A stretch of DNA of 64,000 nt from Pegea sp. RAD2-039 (Eukaryota; Chordata; Thaliacea; Salpida; Salpidae). How positions within the stretch are numbered: the stretch's first letter is position 1; every line of letters begins with the position of its first letter. The DNA is taken from assembly GCA_034620365.1 (NCBI GenBank), contig JAQGEQ010000143.1, positions 1 through 64,000 on the forward strand. The letters are read 5' to 3'. Shown here in pieces: positions 1 through 11,965 of this stretch. A program made the translations under genes and the position numbers. The notes beneath the pieces are model-generated. The model was not told where the DNA came from and did no database searches. It was given only the letters and a program-made list of their open reading frames with translations.

Positions 1-2782
1 CATTTTAGTCCTAGAAACAAAAAAGCCATTTTAGTCCTAGTAACAAAAAGTCATTTTAGTCCTAGTAAAAAAAAGCCATTTTAGTCCTAGAAACAAAAAA
101 GCCATTTTAGTCCTAGTAACAAAAAGTCATTTTAGTCCTATTAACAAAAAGCCATTTTAGTTCTAGTAACAAAAAGTCATTTTAGTCCTAGTAACAAAAA
201 GTCATTTTAGTTCTAGTAACAAAAAGCCATTTTAGTCCTAGAAACAAAAAAGCCATTTTAGTCCTAGTAACAAAAAGTCATTTCAGTCCTAATAACAAAA
301 AGTCATTTTATTCCTAGAAACAAAAAGCCATTTTAGTCCTAGTAACAAAAAGCCATTTTAGTCCTAGTAACAAAAAGCCATTTTAGTTCTAGTAACAATA
401 AAACCATTTTAGTCCTAGTAACAAAAAGCCATTTTAGTCCTAGTAACAAAAAGCCATTTTAGTCCTAGCAACAAAAAGCCATTTTAGTCATAGCAACAAA
501 AAGTCATTTTAATCCTAGTAACAAAAAACCATTTTAGTCCTAGTAACAAAAATCCATTTTAGTCCTAGTAACAAAAATCCATTTTAGTCCTAGTAACAAA
601 AAAAGCCATTTTAGTTCTAGCAACAAAAAGTCATTTTAGTTCTAGTAACAAAAAAGTCATTTTAGTCCTAGTAACAAAAAGCCATTTTAGTCCTAGCAAC
701 AAAAAAGCCATTTTAGTCCTAGCAACAAAAAGTAATTTTAGTCCTAGCAACAAAAAGCTATTTTAGTTTTAGTAACAAAAAGCCATTTTAGTCCTAGTAA
801 CAAAAAGCCATTTTAGTCCTAGTAACAAAAAGCCATTTTAGTCCTAGCAACAAAAATCCATTTTAGTCCTAGTAACAAAAATCCATTTTAGTCGTAGTAA
901 CAAAAAAAGCCATTTTAGTCGTAGTAACAAAAAAAGCCATTTTAGTCCTAGTAACAAAAAAAGTCATTTTAGTCCTAGTAACAAAAAGTCATTTCAGTCC
1001 TAGTAACAAAAAGCCATTTTAGTCCTAGAAACAAAAAAGCCATTTTAGTTCTAGTAAGAAAAAACCATTTTAGTCCTGGCAACAAAAAAGCCATTTTAGT
1101 CCTAGTAACAAAAAGCCATTTCAGTCCTAGTAACAAAAAGCCATTTTAGTCCTAGTAACAAAAATCCATTTTAGTCCTAGTAACAAAAATCCATTTTAGT
1201 CCTAGTAACAAAAAAAGCCATTTTAGTTCTAGCAACAAAAAAGCCATTTTAGTTCTAGTAACAAAAATTCATTTTAGTCCTAATAACAAAAAGTCATTTT
1301 AGTCCTAGTAACAAAAAGCCATTTTAGTCCTAGAAACAAAAAAGCAATTTTAGTCGTAGTAACAAAAAGCCATTTTAGTCCTAGAAACAAAAAAGCCATT
1401 TTAGTCCTAGTAACAAAAAGTCATTTTAGTCCTAGTAACAAAAAGCCATTTTAGTTCTAGTAACAAAAAGTCATTTTAGTCCTAGTAACAAAAAGTCATT
1501 TTAGTTCTAGTAACAAAAAGCCATTTTAGTCCTAGAAACAAAAAAGCCATTTTAGTCCTAGTAACAAAAAGTCATTTCAGTCCTAATAACAAAAAGTCAT
1601 TTTATTCCTAGAAACAAAAAGCCATTTTAGTCCTAGTAACAAAAAGCCATTTTAGTCCTAGTAACAAAAAGCCATTTTAGTTCTAGTAACAATAAAACCA
1701 TTTTAGTCCTAGTAACAAAAAGCCATTTTAGTCCTAGTAACAAAAAGCCATTTTAGTCCTAGCAACAAAAAGCCATTTTAGTCATAGCAACAAAAAGTCA
1801 TTTTAATCCTAGTAACAAAAAACCATTTTAGTCCTAGTAACAAAAATCCATTTTAGTCCTAGTAACAAAAATCCATTTTAGTCCTAGTAACAAAAAAAGC
1901 CATTTTAGTTCTAGCAACAAAAAGTCATTTTAGTTCTAGTAACAAAAAAGTCATTTTAGTCCTAGTAACAAAAAGCCATTTTAGTCCTAGCAACAAAAAA
2001 GCCATTTTAGTCCTAGCAACAAAAAGTAATTTTAGTCCTAGCAACAAAAAGCTATTTTAGTTTTAGGTTCAAAAAGCCATTTTAGTCCTAGTAACAAAAA
2101 GCCATTTTAGTCCTAGTAACAAAAAGCCATTTTAGTCCTAGCAACAAAAAAGCCATTTTAGTCCTAGCAACAAAAAGTAATTTTAGTCCTAGCAACAAAA
2201 AGCTATTTTAGTTTTAGTAACAAAAAGCCATTTTAGTCCTAGTAACAAAAAGCCATTTTAGTCCTAGTAACAAAAAGCCATTTTAGTCCTAGCAACAAAA
2301 AGCCATTTTAGTTCTAGTAACAAAAAAGCCATTTTAGTCCTAGTAACAAAAAGCCATTTTAGTCCTAGTAACAAGAAAGCCATTTTAGTCCTAGTAACAA
2401 AAAGTCATTTTAGTCCTAGTAACAAAAAGCCATTTTAGTCCTTGAAACAAAAAAGCCATTTTAGTCCTAGAAACAAAAAAGCCATTTTAGTCCTAGTAAC
2501 AAAAAGTCATTTTAGTTCTAGTAACAAAAAAAACATTTTAGTCCTAGTAACAAAAAGCCATTTTAGTCTTAGTAACAAAAAGCCATTTCAGTTCTAGTAC
2601 CAAAAAAGTCATTTTAGTCATAGCAACAAAAAAGTCATTTTAGTCCTAGAAACAAAAAAACCATTTTAGTCCTAGTAACAAAAAGCTATTTTAGGCCTAG
2701 CAACAAAAAGCCATTTTAGTCCTAGTAACAAAAAGTCATTTTAGTCCTAGCAACAAAAAGCTATTTTAGGCCTAGCAACAAA
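1..2782. repeat. 25-bp minisatellite array 1 (about 110 units)
   Basis: Tandem units of about 25 bp (25-27 by A-run length), built round CATTTTAGTCCTAG followed by TAACAAAAAGC, run from the window edge to 2782. Variants differ at a few fixed sites (GTAAC/GCAAC/GAAAC, CCTAG/TTCTAG, AGCC/AGTC). A higher-order repeat of about 1295 bp is visible: the rare unit with AACAATAAAACC near 393 recurs near 1688, and a GCTATTTTAGTTTTAG variant near 756 recurs near 2051, where an odd GGTTC junction interrupts the pattern. The right end overlaps the 3' end of the first sema gene. There are no unique spacers, so it is not a CRISPR array. The left boundary lies outside the window. Confidence 0.97.
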
Positions 2783-5063
2783 CTTTAAAGGGTCAAAAAT
2801 GGAGAGTGGAATAAGCAGGAATTTTTGTGGAGTTGCAACTACAAGGTATTTCGTTTGATTTAAGGTGATATAAGAAAAGTTTTTTATCGAGCAGTTTTCT
2901 TCTCCTTTCATCTCATCACAATCTTTGATGACTCGAACTGCTCTTGCTGCTGAATTTCTATAATTCTGTAATTCAACAATTGATGACGTCACTGTCGTCA
3001 TGATAACCGATACTTTCTAATTTGAGTTTTTACGTTTTCTGGTTGAATTTTGAGGATTCGGCCGTCGTTTGTAGGAGCGTAAATTATGAGGGAGCCATCT
3101 GTTGAATCCACAACGACTCCTTCAATTCTGGTGCTATTTGACGTCATCGTTTGTTATGACGTCATCAGTTTTAGATGAAAACTTACTTTTTATTTGAGAC
3201 GTAAATGGCGTTTCCTCGAAATGGTTTGATTGCTTCAAATAGTTTTGGATGTTTTCTTTTAAAAGCTTTAGTGTCAGAAGTTACATGGTTTACGGTTTGA
3301 CTAGAAAATATAAATTTCTTTAAAAGCGATTTTTTGAAGCAAAAAAAACAAACTAGAAACCATTTAATGAATTTAAAAATATTTTTTATCGAGAAGAAGC
3401 AACAAAAAATACCATAACACAAGATTATCGACCGTATTTGGTAAAAACGCTGGTATTTTGTAACTATATCGGTTTTTATAACTCTCTTCATATAAGGGAC
3501 CCTCTTCAAACTGTCTTATGATGCCATCTTGCATGGTATACATGCATACCGCTGATGCTGCCTTCATATGCTTCCATTCTCTGTTAAGAATATTGATAGA
3601 ATGATGTGACAAATGTGGCTAGTGACAAACTTGGGTGTTGAAAAAGTAGCAAAGATGACGTCAACGTTTTTATTGTAGATGATGACGTTTTGAACATCAG
3701 AGACAGAAGTAAGGATGTTAAAAGTAAAAGTTGTATCTGAATATTTGATGATGCAACTCAACTCCGCTTTTAAAAAACTAAGCCACGTTTTTTCATATTC
3801 ATCATTTTCACAAACTTGTGCGACGCGGCTAATAATTTGCTAAAAACCAAAATGGTCATTTATTAAAAAGGTTCGGCGCTTTTGAAGATCAAACTTAACT
3901 ATGATCTTAAGAGTTTAAAGACTTACTTTGCCTCCTTTATCTTTAGCTTCGAGATCTTCAGTACTTTCGGTGAAAAACAACAAAATTTTTCCACCATAAC
4001 TCATCATTTTAATAAAATTTGGACCTAAAAATAGATTTTAAGAAATCAAAGTTGAATTTATTGTTTGTAAATCTAACTTTTGAACCAATATTTTTCAGTC
4101 CTAGTGAACGGGTTGGTCCTTATAAGTGTTGGGAAAAATTCCGGATACAAAGCTGCATATGAAGTCCTCTGACCATCTACAAATATGGAACAATAAATCT
4201 TTAAACGAGATATTTATCAATCATTACTAACTTTCTGCTGTCTTATGCAAGATTAAACTGGATCTAGAACTAACAGTAGGATACATATCTGCGTTTGAAG
4301 ATGATTCAACAAAATGGCTGTTTTCAGATTTGGCGTCAAAATTTTCGCGCTGAAATAGAATTTTAAAAATAAAATAAATTTCAACCAAATGAAAATTGTA
4401 AAAAAAATAGTTTTAAAAATTAATTTTTCAGGATTTGAACCTAGATCTGCGGCGAGGTAATTATACATCGATGTACAAACCTCAAACTTTCTACAAATTG
4501 GTCTTAATGCATTTGTACCGCAGACCACCAACAAGCTTCCATTTAGATAGATATCAACTATATCATTGTGACAACTTTCGCTCTAGAAAATAAACAGTTA
4601 ATGACGTCATCATGATGCAATACCACTTGACTTGTTGGTAAGCTACTCTGACATTGTTTTTGATTCACTGAATTGAAATGAAGAACTTCTGATGGCTGGA
4701 AATTTTGAATATCTTGGTTTAAATCAAACATGTCGACTCGATTTCTAAAATAATTAAAATTTTAAACGAATAAAAGGGTTTCCAATGATGAAATTAAAAC
4801 CTGCCAGCTACTAATAACAAATTCTGGTCATTTTTCCAGTTTTGTAGAAATAAAACTTTTCTTAAATTGTAATATTTGTCTTTAAATTGATATTTATGAA
4901 TCGAATCTGCAACAAACATTTTTAAGTTTGACTAAAATGGCTTTTTTAAATTTGGATTTTTTAAAATTGGTTTCTTACTTTGTCTTGTTTTTAAACTTCT
5001 GGAAGATTCAATCGATGAAAGAAGACACAGAAGACACAAGATCATCGTGGCTGATGACGTCAT
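2747..5063 (-). CDS. secreted semaphorin-like protein, tandem copy 1 (12 exons)
   Basis: Exons on the minus strand: 4979-5063, 4801-4906, 4624-4744, 4481-4582, 4232-4349, 4078-4176, 3927-4024, 3627-3839, 3413-3570, 3187-3300, 3034-3133, 2747-2965. All phases agree and give 510 aa. Residues 1 to about 21 form a signal peptide (MILCLLCLLSS). The rest is a sema beta-propeller: VVCGTNALRPIC (123-134), PNFIK (212-216), FFTE (227-230), SRVAQVCEND (247-256), TWLSFLKAELSC (261-272), SAVC (320-323), TRIEGV (406-411), GRILKI (429-434), IPLS (490-493). Semaphorins are secreted or surface guidance ligands for plexins. No PSI, Ig or transmembrane part follows, and the last about 11 residues and the stop come from the minisatellite. 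The ATG is the first after an in-frame stop and starts the signal peptide. The exon 8/9 junction is least certain: the CAG site 10 bp upstream is a better acceptor but breaks frame. Confidence 0.9.
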
Positions 5064-5462
5064 CTTTTTAAGTAAAATTTTATTGAAGTTTCACAATAGA
5101 TTTCACAATTAATAATGAAATAGAAATTTTTTTTCTTTTTATCCTAAAATTATTTTGAATCACTTCCGCTTTTTCAAAATTATTTTTCCGGTTTGGAAAC
5201 CCTTTTATGTGATGACCATTTCGGTTATATTTAATAAAAAAATTTTTTTCTTCAAAACCGCAAATTTTGATTTTCAGTTTAATAATTTGATTTACTTTTT
5301 CAAAGTTAGCTGCTAAAAATATTTTTTTGATAATTTCATTAATTTATTTAGTTTCTCTAGAAAAACTCTTTTTTTAAAACTAAACATTTAAAAGAAATAA
5401 TAATATACTTTTAATTTATTTTATATTTTGATATTTTGTATATTTAACATATTTTTAAATAA

Positions 5463-5519
5463 CTTATTAAGATGTAATGTGTGTCGTCTGAGTTGATATA
5501 ACTTGAAGGAAGGACTAAT
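5463..5519 (-). mobile_element. LINE 3'-ORF fragment, copy 1 flank
   Basis: The reverse complement matches part of the LINE C-terminal ORF at about 24533-24580 (same CTCAGACGACACACATTAC run). It sits antisense to that element and is present in all four unit flanks, so it inserted before the array expanded. Confidence 0.75.
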
Positions 5520-5869
5520 GTTTAACGAATTAGTTTCTACTACTAAATCCTTTCAATAAATTAAAAAACTTTTTGTTTAAAGTCCATTTTGTCTGCATCA
5601 GTTCATAAAATGAATAAAGTTCTTTCTTGAAAAAGAGTTTGTAAAATCTTACAACTCTTTAAAGAGTGAAAAATATATAAAAAAAATTGTTTTTCGATAA
5701 AGTTAGAAGATGGAAGCTTAATTCAAAAACATTTATTTTAAATATAAATAATCAGCTAACAAAATAAACTGAGAAAGTTTTTAAAATCTAAAAACAGAAA
5801 ATAAATATAAATAAGTTTATAAATAAGAAAATAATAATTTGAAATAAATCTTTTAGTTGTAAAAATAGA

Positions 5870-6430
5870 ACTTCTGACGTAAACAGTAATGGTGTCACTG
5901 TACGCGAGAAGTATTTATGTAAATGAGAATAGTCATGTGACAAGAATGAGGCCGTAAACTGAAGCCAGTTCGAAATGTAGCAAATTCTTGTTTTTAATTT
6001 TCGCCGGTGGAAGGTCCACGAAATGCAATGGAAATGCAAATCAGTGGTACGCACGAATTTTTTTTGTTCACCGTGCACTCGTTACAAATTTACTTTGAAT
6101 ATATACCATCCAATTCGCTTAAAGTTTAAAGTTTGTGGGATTTTCGAATTTTTCAAATTTCTTAATTTTTTCACTTTACTTTACAATATTTTAATAAGAT
6201 TATTTTCTAATGTTTTCTTCTTACTTAATCATCAATATTATCTTGGTATGACGTCACAAGCGACGCGCGTAACCTCGTAAGGATAATTTAGACTTGTTCT
6301 GATTAATTTTTAGTTGGTTAAATGGGTATTTATAATTTTATAAGTGTCTATTATACTGTCTTATTGCTAAAAATCTTATAAATTAAGTTAAAATTATTAA
6401 ATTAACAAAGATGACGTCATAAACGCGAGA
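5870..6430 (-). promoter_or_regulatory. conserved upstream block with CRE-like sites, copy 1
   Basis: This stretch is strongly conserved in all four units. It has TGACGTCA palindromes at 6249-6256 and 6412-6419, an octamer ATGCAAAT, a TATATA element near 6100 and a GCGACGCGCG patch. It lies about 0.8-1.4 kb upstream of the sema ATG and is the best candidate for its promoter or enhancer; no transcription start can be fixed. Two short hypervariable blocks interrupt it at 6001-6015 and 6047-6068. Confidence 0.4.
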
Positions 6431-7284
6431 AACAGTTAACTACATAACCCATCTTACTAGGATACAGTATTAGAAAATCGTTTTTTCCAACTTAGTATTG
6501 ACTTTTCTACTCATATCACTATAAGAACAAGGTAGAAGGTAGCAACAAGAAGTTTAAAGAAAATTTAAATAAATTTGAAAAATAAATTAATTTTTGTCAT
6601 TTTTATATAAAAATAAAATCAACTTTTGGTTGAGTAGTTTTTACAAGTGAAGTTTTTTCCAAATAATTTTTATTTAAAACAGTTTAAAAAAATTTTAGAG
6701 TTTTTATTAATTTATTAAATTTCCAATTTACAAAGTGAAAAAAAATTAGAAAAAAATAATTTTTTAAAAAAATTTTAAATTTCAAATATTTTATTTCAAC
6801 TGAAATTTTATCAAAAATAAACTATCAGGACATATATCAATATCAAGAAGCATATTGACTCTAAAATAGAATCAGAAAACGTTTGAAGATGAGAAAAACA
6901 CAAATTGAGTTTTTATTTTTTATAAAAAAATTCTTTCTGTCTTCTTCATCTGATTTAAAAAAAAATAAATAAATTTTTCAAAATTTAATTCTCTAAAAAC
7001 AGTTATTTTGATCTGAAATTTATTTTATCTTTTTCCTAATTAATTTAAAAGTTTTTCAAAGATTATTAAATGAAGTTGTCACCATGGCAACATCGATCTT
7101 TTTGAAGAAAATTACAAAAAATTGAATTTTTTGCTTCTTTTAATATTAACTCATTAACTGATTAAACAAAGTAAATACAATCTTTCAAAAAAATCATTTA
7201 GAGAGCAGCATCCAAAGATCAGTATCTTAATATTCCAGAGTATTTAAATCATCAATTTCCTTAAAGATTTCGTTCGAAAGACTC

Positions 7285-7470
7285 GGCAACAAAAAAGCCA
7301 TTTTAGTCCTAGTAACAAAAAGCTATTTTAGTCGTAGTAATAAAAAAGCCATTTTAGTCCTAGTAACAAAAAGCCATTTTAGTCCTAGTAATAAAAAACC
7401 ATTTTAGTCCTAGTAACAAAAAGCCATTTTAGTCCTAGCAACAAAAAGCCATTTTAGGCCTAGCAACAAA
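7285..7470. repeat. 25-bp minisatellite array 2 (about 7 units)
   Basis: The same 25-bp unit as array 1, but only about seven copies. It begins right after the shared flank motif CGTTCGAAAGACTCGGCAAC and ends at CAACAAA just before the coding end of sema copy 2. It is the shortest of the four arrays. Confidence 0.97.
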
Positions 7471-9764
7471 CTTTAAAGGGTCAAAAATGGAGAGTGGAAT
7501 AAGCAGGAATTTTTGTGGAGTTGCAACTACAAGATATTTCGTTTGATTTAAGGTGATATAAGAAAAGTTTTTTATCGAGCAGTTTTCTTCTCCTTTCATC
7601 TCATCACAATCTTTGATGACTCGAACTGCTCTTGCTGCTGAATCCCTATAATTCTGTAATTCAACAATTGATGACGTCACTGTCGTCATGACAACCGATA
7701 CTTTCTAATTTGAGTTTTTACGTTTTCTGGTTGAATTTTGAGGATTCGGCCGTCGTTTGTAGGAAGATAAATTATGAGGGAATCATCTGTTGAATCCACA
7801 ACGATTCCTTCAATTCTGGTGCTATTTAACGTCATCGTTTGTTATGACGTCATCAGTTTTAGATGAAAACTTACTTTTTATTTGAGACGTAAATGGCGTT
7901 TCCTCGAAATGGTTTGATTGCTTCAAATAGTTTTGGATGTTTTCTTTTAAAAGCTTTAGTGTCAGAAGTTACATGGTTTACGGTTTGACTAGAAAATATA
8001 AATTTCTTTAAAAGTGATTTTTTGAAGCAAAAAAAAACAAACTAGAAACCATTTAATGAATTTAAAAATATTTTTTATCGAGAAGAAGCAACAAAAAATA
8101 CCATAACACAAGATTATCGACCGTATCTGGTAAAAACGCTGGTATTTTGTAACTATATCGGTTTTTATAACTCTCTTCATATAAGGGACCCTCTTCAAAC
8201 TGTTTTATGATGCCATCTTGCATGGTATACATGCATACCGCTGATGCTGCCTTCATATGCTTCCATTCTCTGTTAAGAATATGGATAGAATGATGTGACA
8301 AATGTGGCTAGTGACAAACTTGGGTGTTGAAAAAGTAGCGAAGATGACGTCAACGTTTTTATTGTAGATGATGACGTTTTGAACATCAGAGACAGAAGTA
8401 AGGATGTTAAAAGTAAAAGTTGTATCTGAATATTTGATGATGCAACTCAACTCCGCTTTTAAAAAACTAAGCCACGTTTTTTCATATTCATCATTTTCAC
8501 AAACTTGTGCGACGCGGCTAATGATTTTCTAGAAACCAAAATGGTCATTTATTAAAAAGGTTCGGCGCTTTTGAAGATCAAACTTAACTATGATCTTAAG
8601 AGTTTAAAGACTTACTTTGCCTCCTTTATCTTTAGCTTCGAGATCTTCAGTACTTTCAGTGAAAAACAACAAAATTTTTCCACCATAACTCATCATTTTA
8701 ATAAAATTTGGACCTAAAAATAGATTTTAAGAAATCAAAGTTGAATTTATTGTTTGTAAATCTAACTTTTGAACCAATATTTTTCAGTCCTAGTGAACGG
8801 GTTGGTCCTTATAAGTGTTGGGAAAAATTCCGGATACAAAGCTGCATATGAAGTCCTCTGACCATCTACAAATATGGAACAATAAATCTTTAAACGAGAT
8901 ATTGATCAAGCATTACTAACTTTCTGCTGTCTTATGCAAGATTAAACTGGATCTAGAACTAACAGTAGGATACATATCTGCGTTTGAAGATGATTCAACA
9001 AAATGGCTGTTTTCTGATTTGGCGTCAAAATTTTCGCGCTGAAATAAAATTTTAAAAATAAAATAAATTTCAACCAAATGAAAATTGTAAAAAAAATAGT
9101 TTTAAAAATTAATTTTTCAGGATTTGAACCTAGATCTGCGGCGAGGTAATTATACATCGATGTACAAACCTCAAACTTTCTACAAATTGGTCTTAATGCA
9201 TTTGTACCGCAGACCACCAACAAGCTTCCATTTAGATAGATATCAACTATATCATTGTGACAACTTTCGTTCTAGAAAATAAACAGTTAATGACGTAATC
9301 ATGACGTCATCATGATGCAATACCACTTGACTTGTTGGTAAGCTACTCTGACATTGTTTTTGATTCACTGAATTGAAATGAAGAACTTCTGATGGCTGGA
9401 AATTTTGAATATCTTGGTTTAAATCAAACATGTCGACTCGATTTCTAAAATAATTAAAATTTTAAACGAATAAAAGGGTTTCCAATGATGAAATTAAAAC
9501 CTGCCAGCTACTAATAACAAATTCTGGTCATTTTTCCAGTTTTGAAGAAATAGAACTTTTCTTAAATTGTAATATTTGTCTTTAAATTGATATTTATGAA
9601 TCGAATCTGCAACAAACATTTTTAAGTTTGACTAAAATGGCTTTTTTAAAATTTGGATTTTTTTATATTGGTTTCTTACCTTGTCTTGTTTTTAAACTTC
9701 TGGAAGATTCAATCGATGAAAGAAGACACAGAAGACACAAGATCATCGTGGCTGATGACGTCAT
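7435..9764 (-). CDS. secreted semaphorin-like protein, tandem copy 2 (12 exons)
   Basis: Same 12-exon structure as copy 1, with start ATG at 9764 and exon 1 at 9680-9764. The predicted product is 510 aa, with signal peptide and sema motifs intact and no frameshift seen. Differences from copy 1 include K for R before QFEEGP, a KIISR start to exon 8, N at the first residue of exon 4 and M for I in the array-encoded tail. Intron 3 carries one perfect and one imperfect CRE-like motif where copy 1 has one. Exon identity and intact splice sites suggest a functional recent duplicate. The extreme C-terminus and stop again lie in the minisatellite. Confidence 0.88.
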
Positions 9765-11965
9765 CTTTTTAAGTAAAATTTTATTGAAGTCTCACAATAG
9801 ATTTTACAATTAATAATGAAATAGAAATTTTTTTTCGTTTTATCCTAAAATTATTTTGAATCACTTCCGCTTTTTCAAAATTATTTTTCCGGTTTGGAAA
9901 CCCTTTTATGTGATGACCATTTCGGTTATATTTAATAGAAAAAATTTTTTCTTCAAAACCGCAAATTTTGATTTTCAGTTTAATAATTTGATTTACTTTT
10001 TCAAAGTTAGCTGCTAAAAATATTTTTTTGATAATTTCAATAATTTATTTAGTTTCTCTAGAAAAACTCTTTTTTTAAAACTAAACATTTAAAAGAAATA
10101 ATAATATACTTTTAATTTATTTTATATTTTGATATTTTGTATATTTAACATATTTTTAAATAACTTATTAAGATGTAATGTGTGTCGTCTGAGTTGATAT
10201 AACTTGAAGGAAGGACTAATGTTTAACAAATTAGTTTCTACTACTAAATCCTTTCAATAAATTAAAAAACTTTTTGTTTAAAGTCCATTTTCTCTGCATC
10301 AGTTCATAAAATAAATAAAGTTCTTTCTTGAAAAAGAGTTTGTAAAATCTTACAACTCTTTAAAGAGTGAAAAATATATAAAAAAAATCGTTTTTCTATA
10401 AAGTTAGAAGATGGAAGCTTAATTCAAAAACATTTATTTTAAATATAAATAATCAGCTAACAAAATAAACTCAGAAAGTTGTTAAAAATTAAGAGCAGAA
10501 AATAAATATAATTAAGTTTATAAATAAGAAAATAATAATTTTAAATAAATCATTTAGTTGTAAAAATGGAACTTCTGACGTAAACAGTAATGGTGTCACT
10601 GTACGCGAGAAGTATTTATGTAAATGAGAATAGTCATGTGACAAGAATGAGGCCGTAAACTGAAGTCAGTTCGAAATGTAGCAAATTCTTGTTTTTAATT
10701 TTGCAGGTGATGGCTTCCACGAAATGCAATGGAAATGCAAATCAGTGGAGTTACAACTACCACTTTTTTTGTTCACCGTGCACTCATTACAAATTTACTT
10801 TGTATATATACCATCCAATTTGCTTAAAGTTTAAAGTTTGTGGGATTTTCGAATTTTTCAAATTTCGTAATTTTTTCAATTTACTTTACAATATTTTAAT
10901 AAAATTATTTTCTAATATTTTCTTCTTACTTAATCATCAATATTATCTTGGTATGACGTCACAAGCGACGCGCGTAACCTCTTAAGGATAATTTAGACTT
11001 CTTTTGATTAACTTTTAGTTGGTTAAATGGGTATTTATAATTTTATAAGTTTCTATTACTGTCTTATTGCAAAAAATCTTATAAATTAAGTTAAAATTAT
11101 TAAATCAACAAAGATGACGTCATAAACGCGAGAAACAGTTAACTATATAACCCATCTTACTAGGATACAACATTAGAAAATCGTTTTTTCCAACTTAGTA
11201 TTGACTATTCTACTCATATCACTATAAGAACAAGGTAGAAGGTAGCAACAAGAAGTTTAAAGAAAATTTAAATAAATTTGAAAAATAAATTAATTTTTGG
11301 TTGAGTAGTTTTTACAAGTGAAGTTTTTTTCAAATAATTTTTATTTAAAACAGTTTAAAATAATTTTAGAGTTTTTATTAAATTATTAATTTATTAAATT
11401 TCCAATTTACAAAGTGAAAAAAAATTGGAAAAAAATAATTTTTTAAAAAAATTTTAAATTTCAAAGATTTTATTTCAACTGAAATTTTATTAAAAATAAA
11501 CTATCAGGACATATATCAATATCAAGAATCATATTGACTCTAAAATAGAATCAGAAAACGTTTGAAGATGAGAAAAACACAAATTGAGTTTTAATTTTTT
11601 ATAAAAAAATTATTTTTGTCTTCTTCATCTGATTTAAAAAAAAATAAATAAATTTTTCAAAATTTAATTCTCTAAAAAAAGGTTATTTTGATCTGAAATT
11701 TATTTTATCTTTTTCCTAATTAATTTAAAAGTTTTTCAAAGATTATTAAATGAAGTTGTCACCATGGCAACATCGATCTTTTTGAAGAAAATTACAAAAA
11801 TTTGAAATTTTTGCTTCTTTTAATATTAACTCATTATCTGATTAAATAAAGTAAATACAATCTTTCAAAAAAATCATTTAGAGATCAGCATCCAAAGATC
11901 AGTATCTTAATATTCCAGAGTATTTATATCTTCAATTTCCTTACAGATTTCGTTCGAAAGACTCT
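9765..11965. other. 5' flank of sema copy 2, non-coding
   Basis: Matches the copy 1 flank, with a small deletion near 11300 relative to 6600-6615. An AT-rich 98-codon plus-strand ORF (10689-10985) is not frame-conserved in the other copies and is rejected as coding. TGACGTCA recurs at the equivalent two sites (near 10955 and 11115). Confidence 0.7.
10164..10220 (-). mobile_element. LINE 3'-ORF fragment, copy 2 flank
   Basis: Same antisense LINE piece as at 5463-5519, at the equivalent position of unit 2. Confidence 0.75.

Larger units (their letters stand above)
5064..7284. other. 5' flank of sema copy 1, non-coding
   Basis: AT-rich sequence upstream of the sema start, shared almost unchanged with the flanks of the other copies. 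It holds a short antisense LINE fragment, a conserved block at about 5870-6430 (annotated separately) and simple A/T-rich stretches. Short ORFs in it change frame or length between copies, so I see no second gene. It ends at the minisatellite at 7285. Confidence 0.7.

Noticed and set aside
1..2782. CRISPR array
   Set aside because: Units are contiguous with no unique spacers, and the surrounding genes are eukaryotic.
3571..3582. Acceptor TTCTTAACAG for sema exon 9
   Set aside because: A stronger-looking site than the one used, but no donor in the right phase exists upstream. The GAAG site 10 bp further keeps the frame. Left as an open point.
2747..3761. Separate small proteins on the minus strand (84, 108, 79, 65 and 93 aa ORFs repeated four times)
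   Set aside because: They are exons of one gene read into introns; joined at consensus splice sites they form a continuous sema domain.
10689..10985. Plus-strand gene in the sema 5' flank (98 codons, preceded by a good TTTTGCAG acceptor)
   Set aside because: The upstream half is in different frames in different copies, the acceptor is lost in copy 1, and the peptide is Phe/Lys/Asn-rich as expected of AT-rich non-coding DNA.
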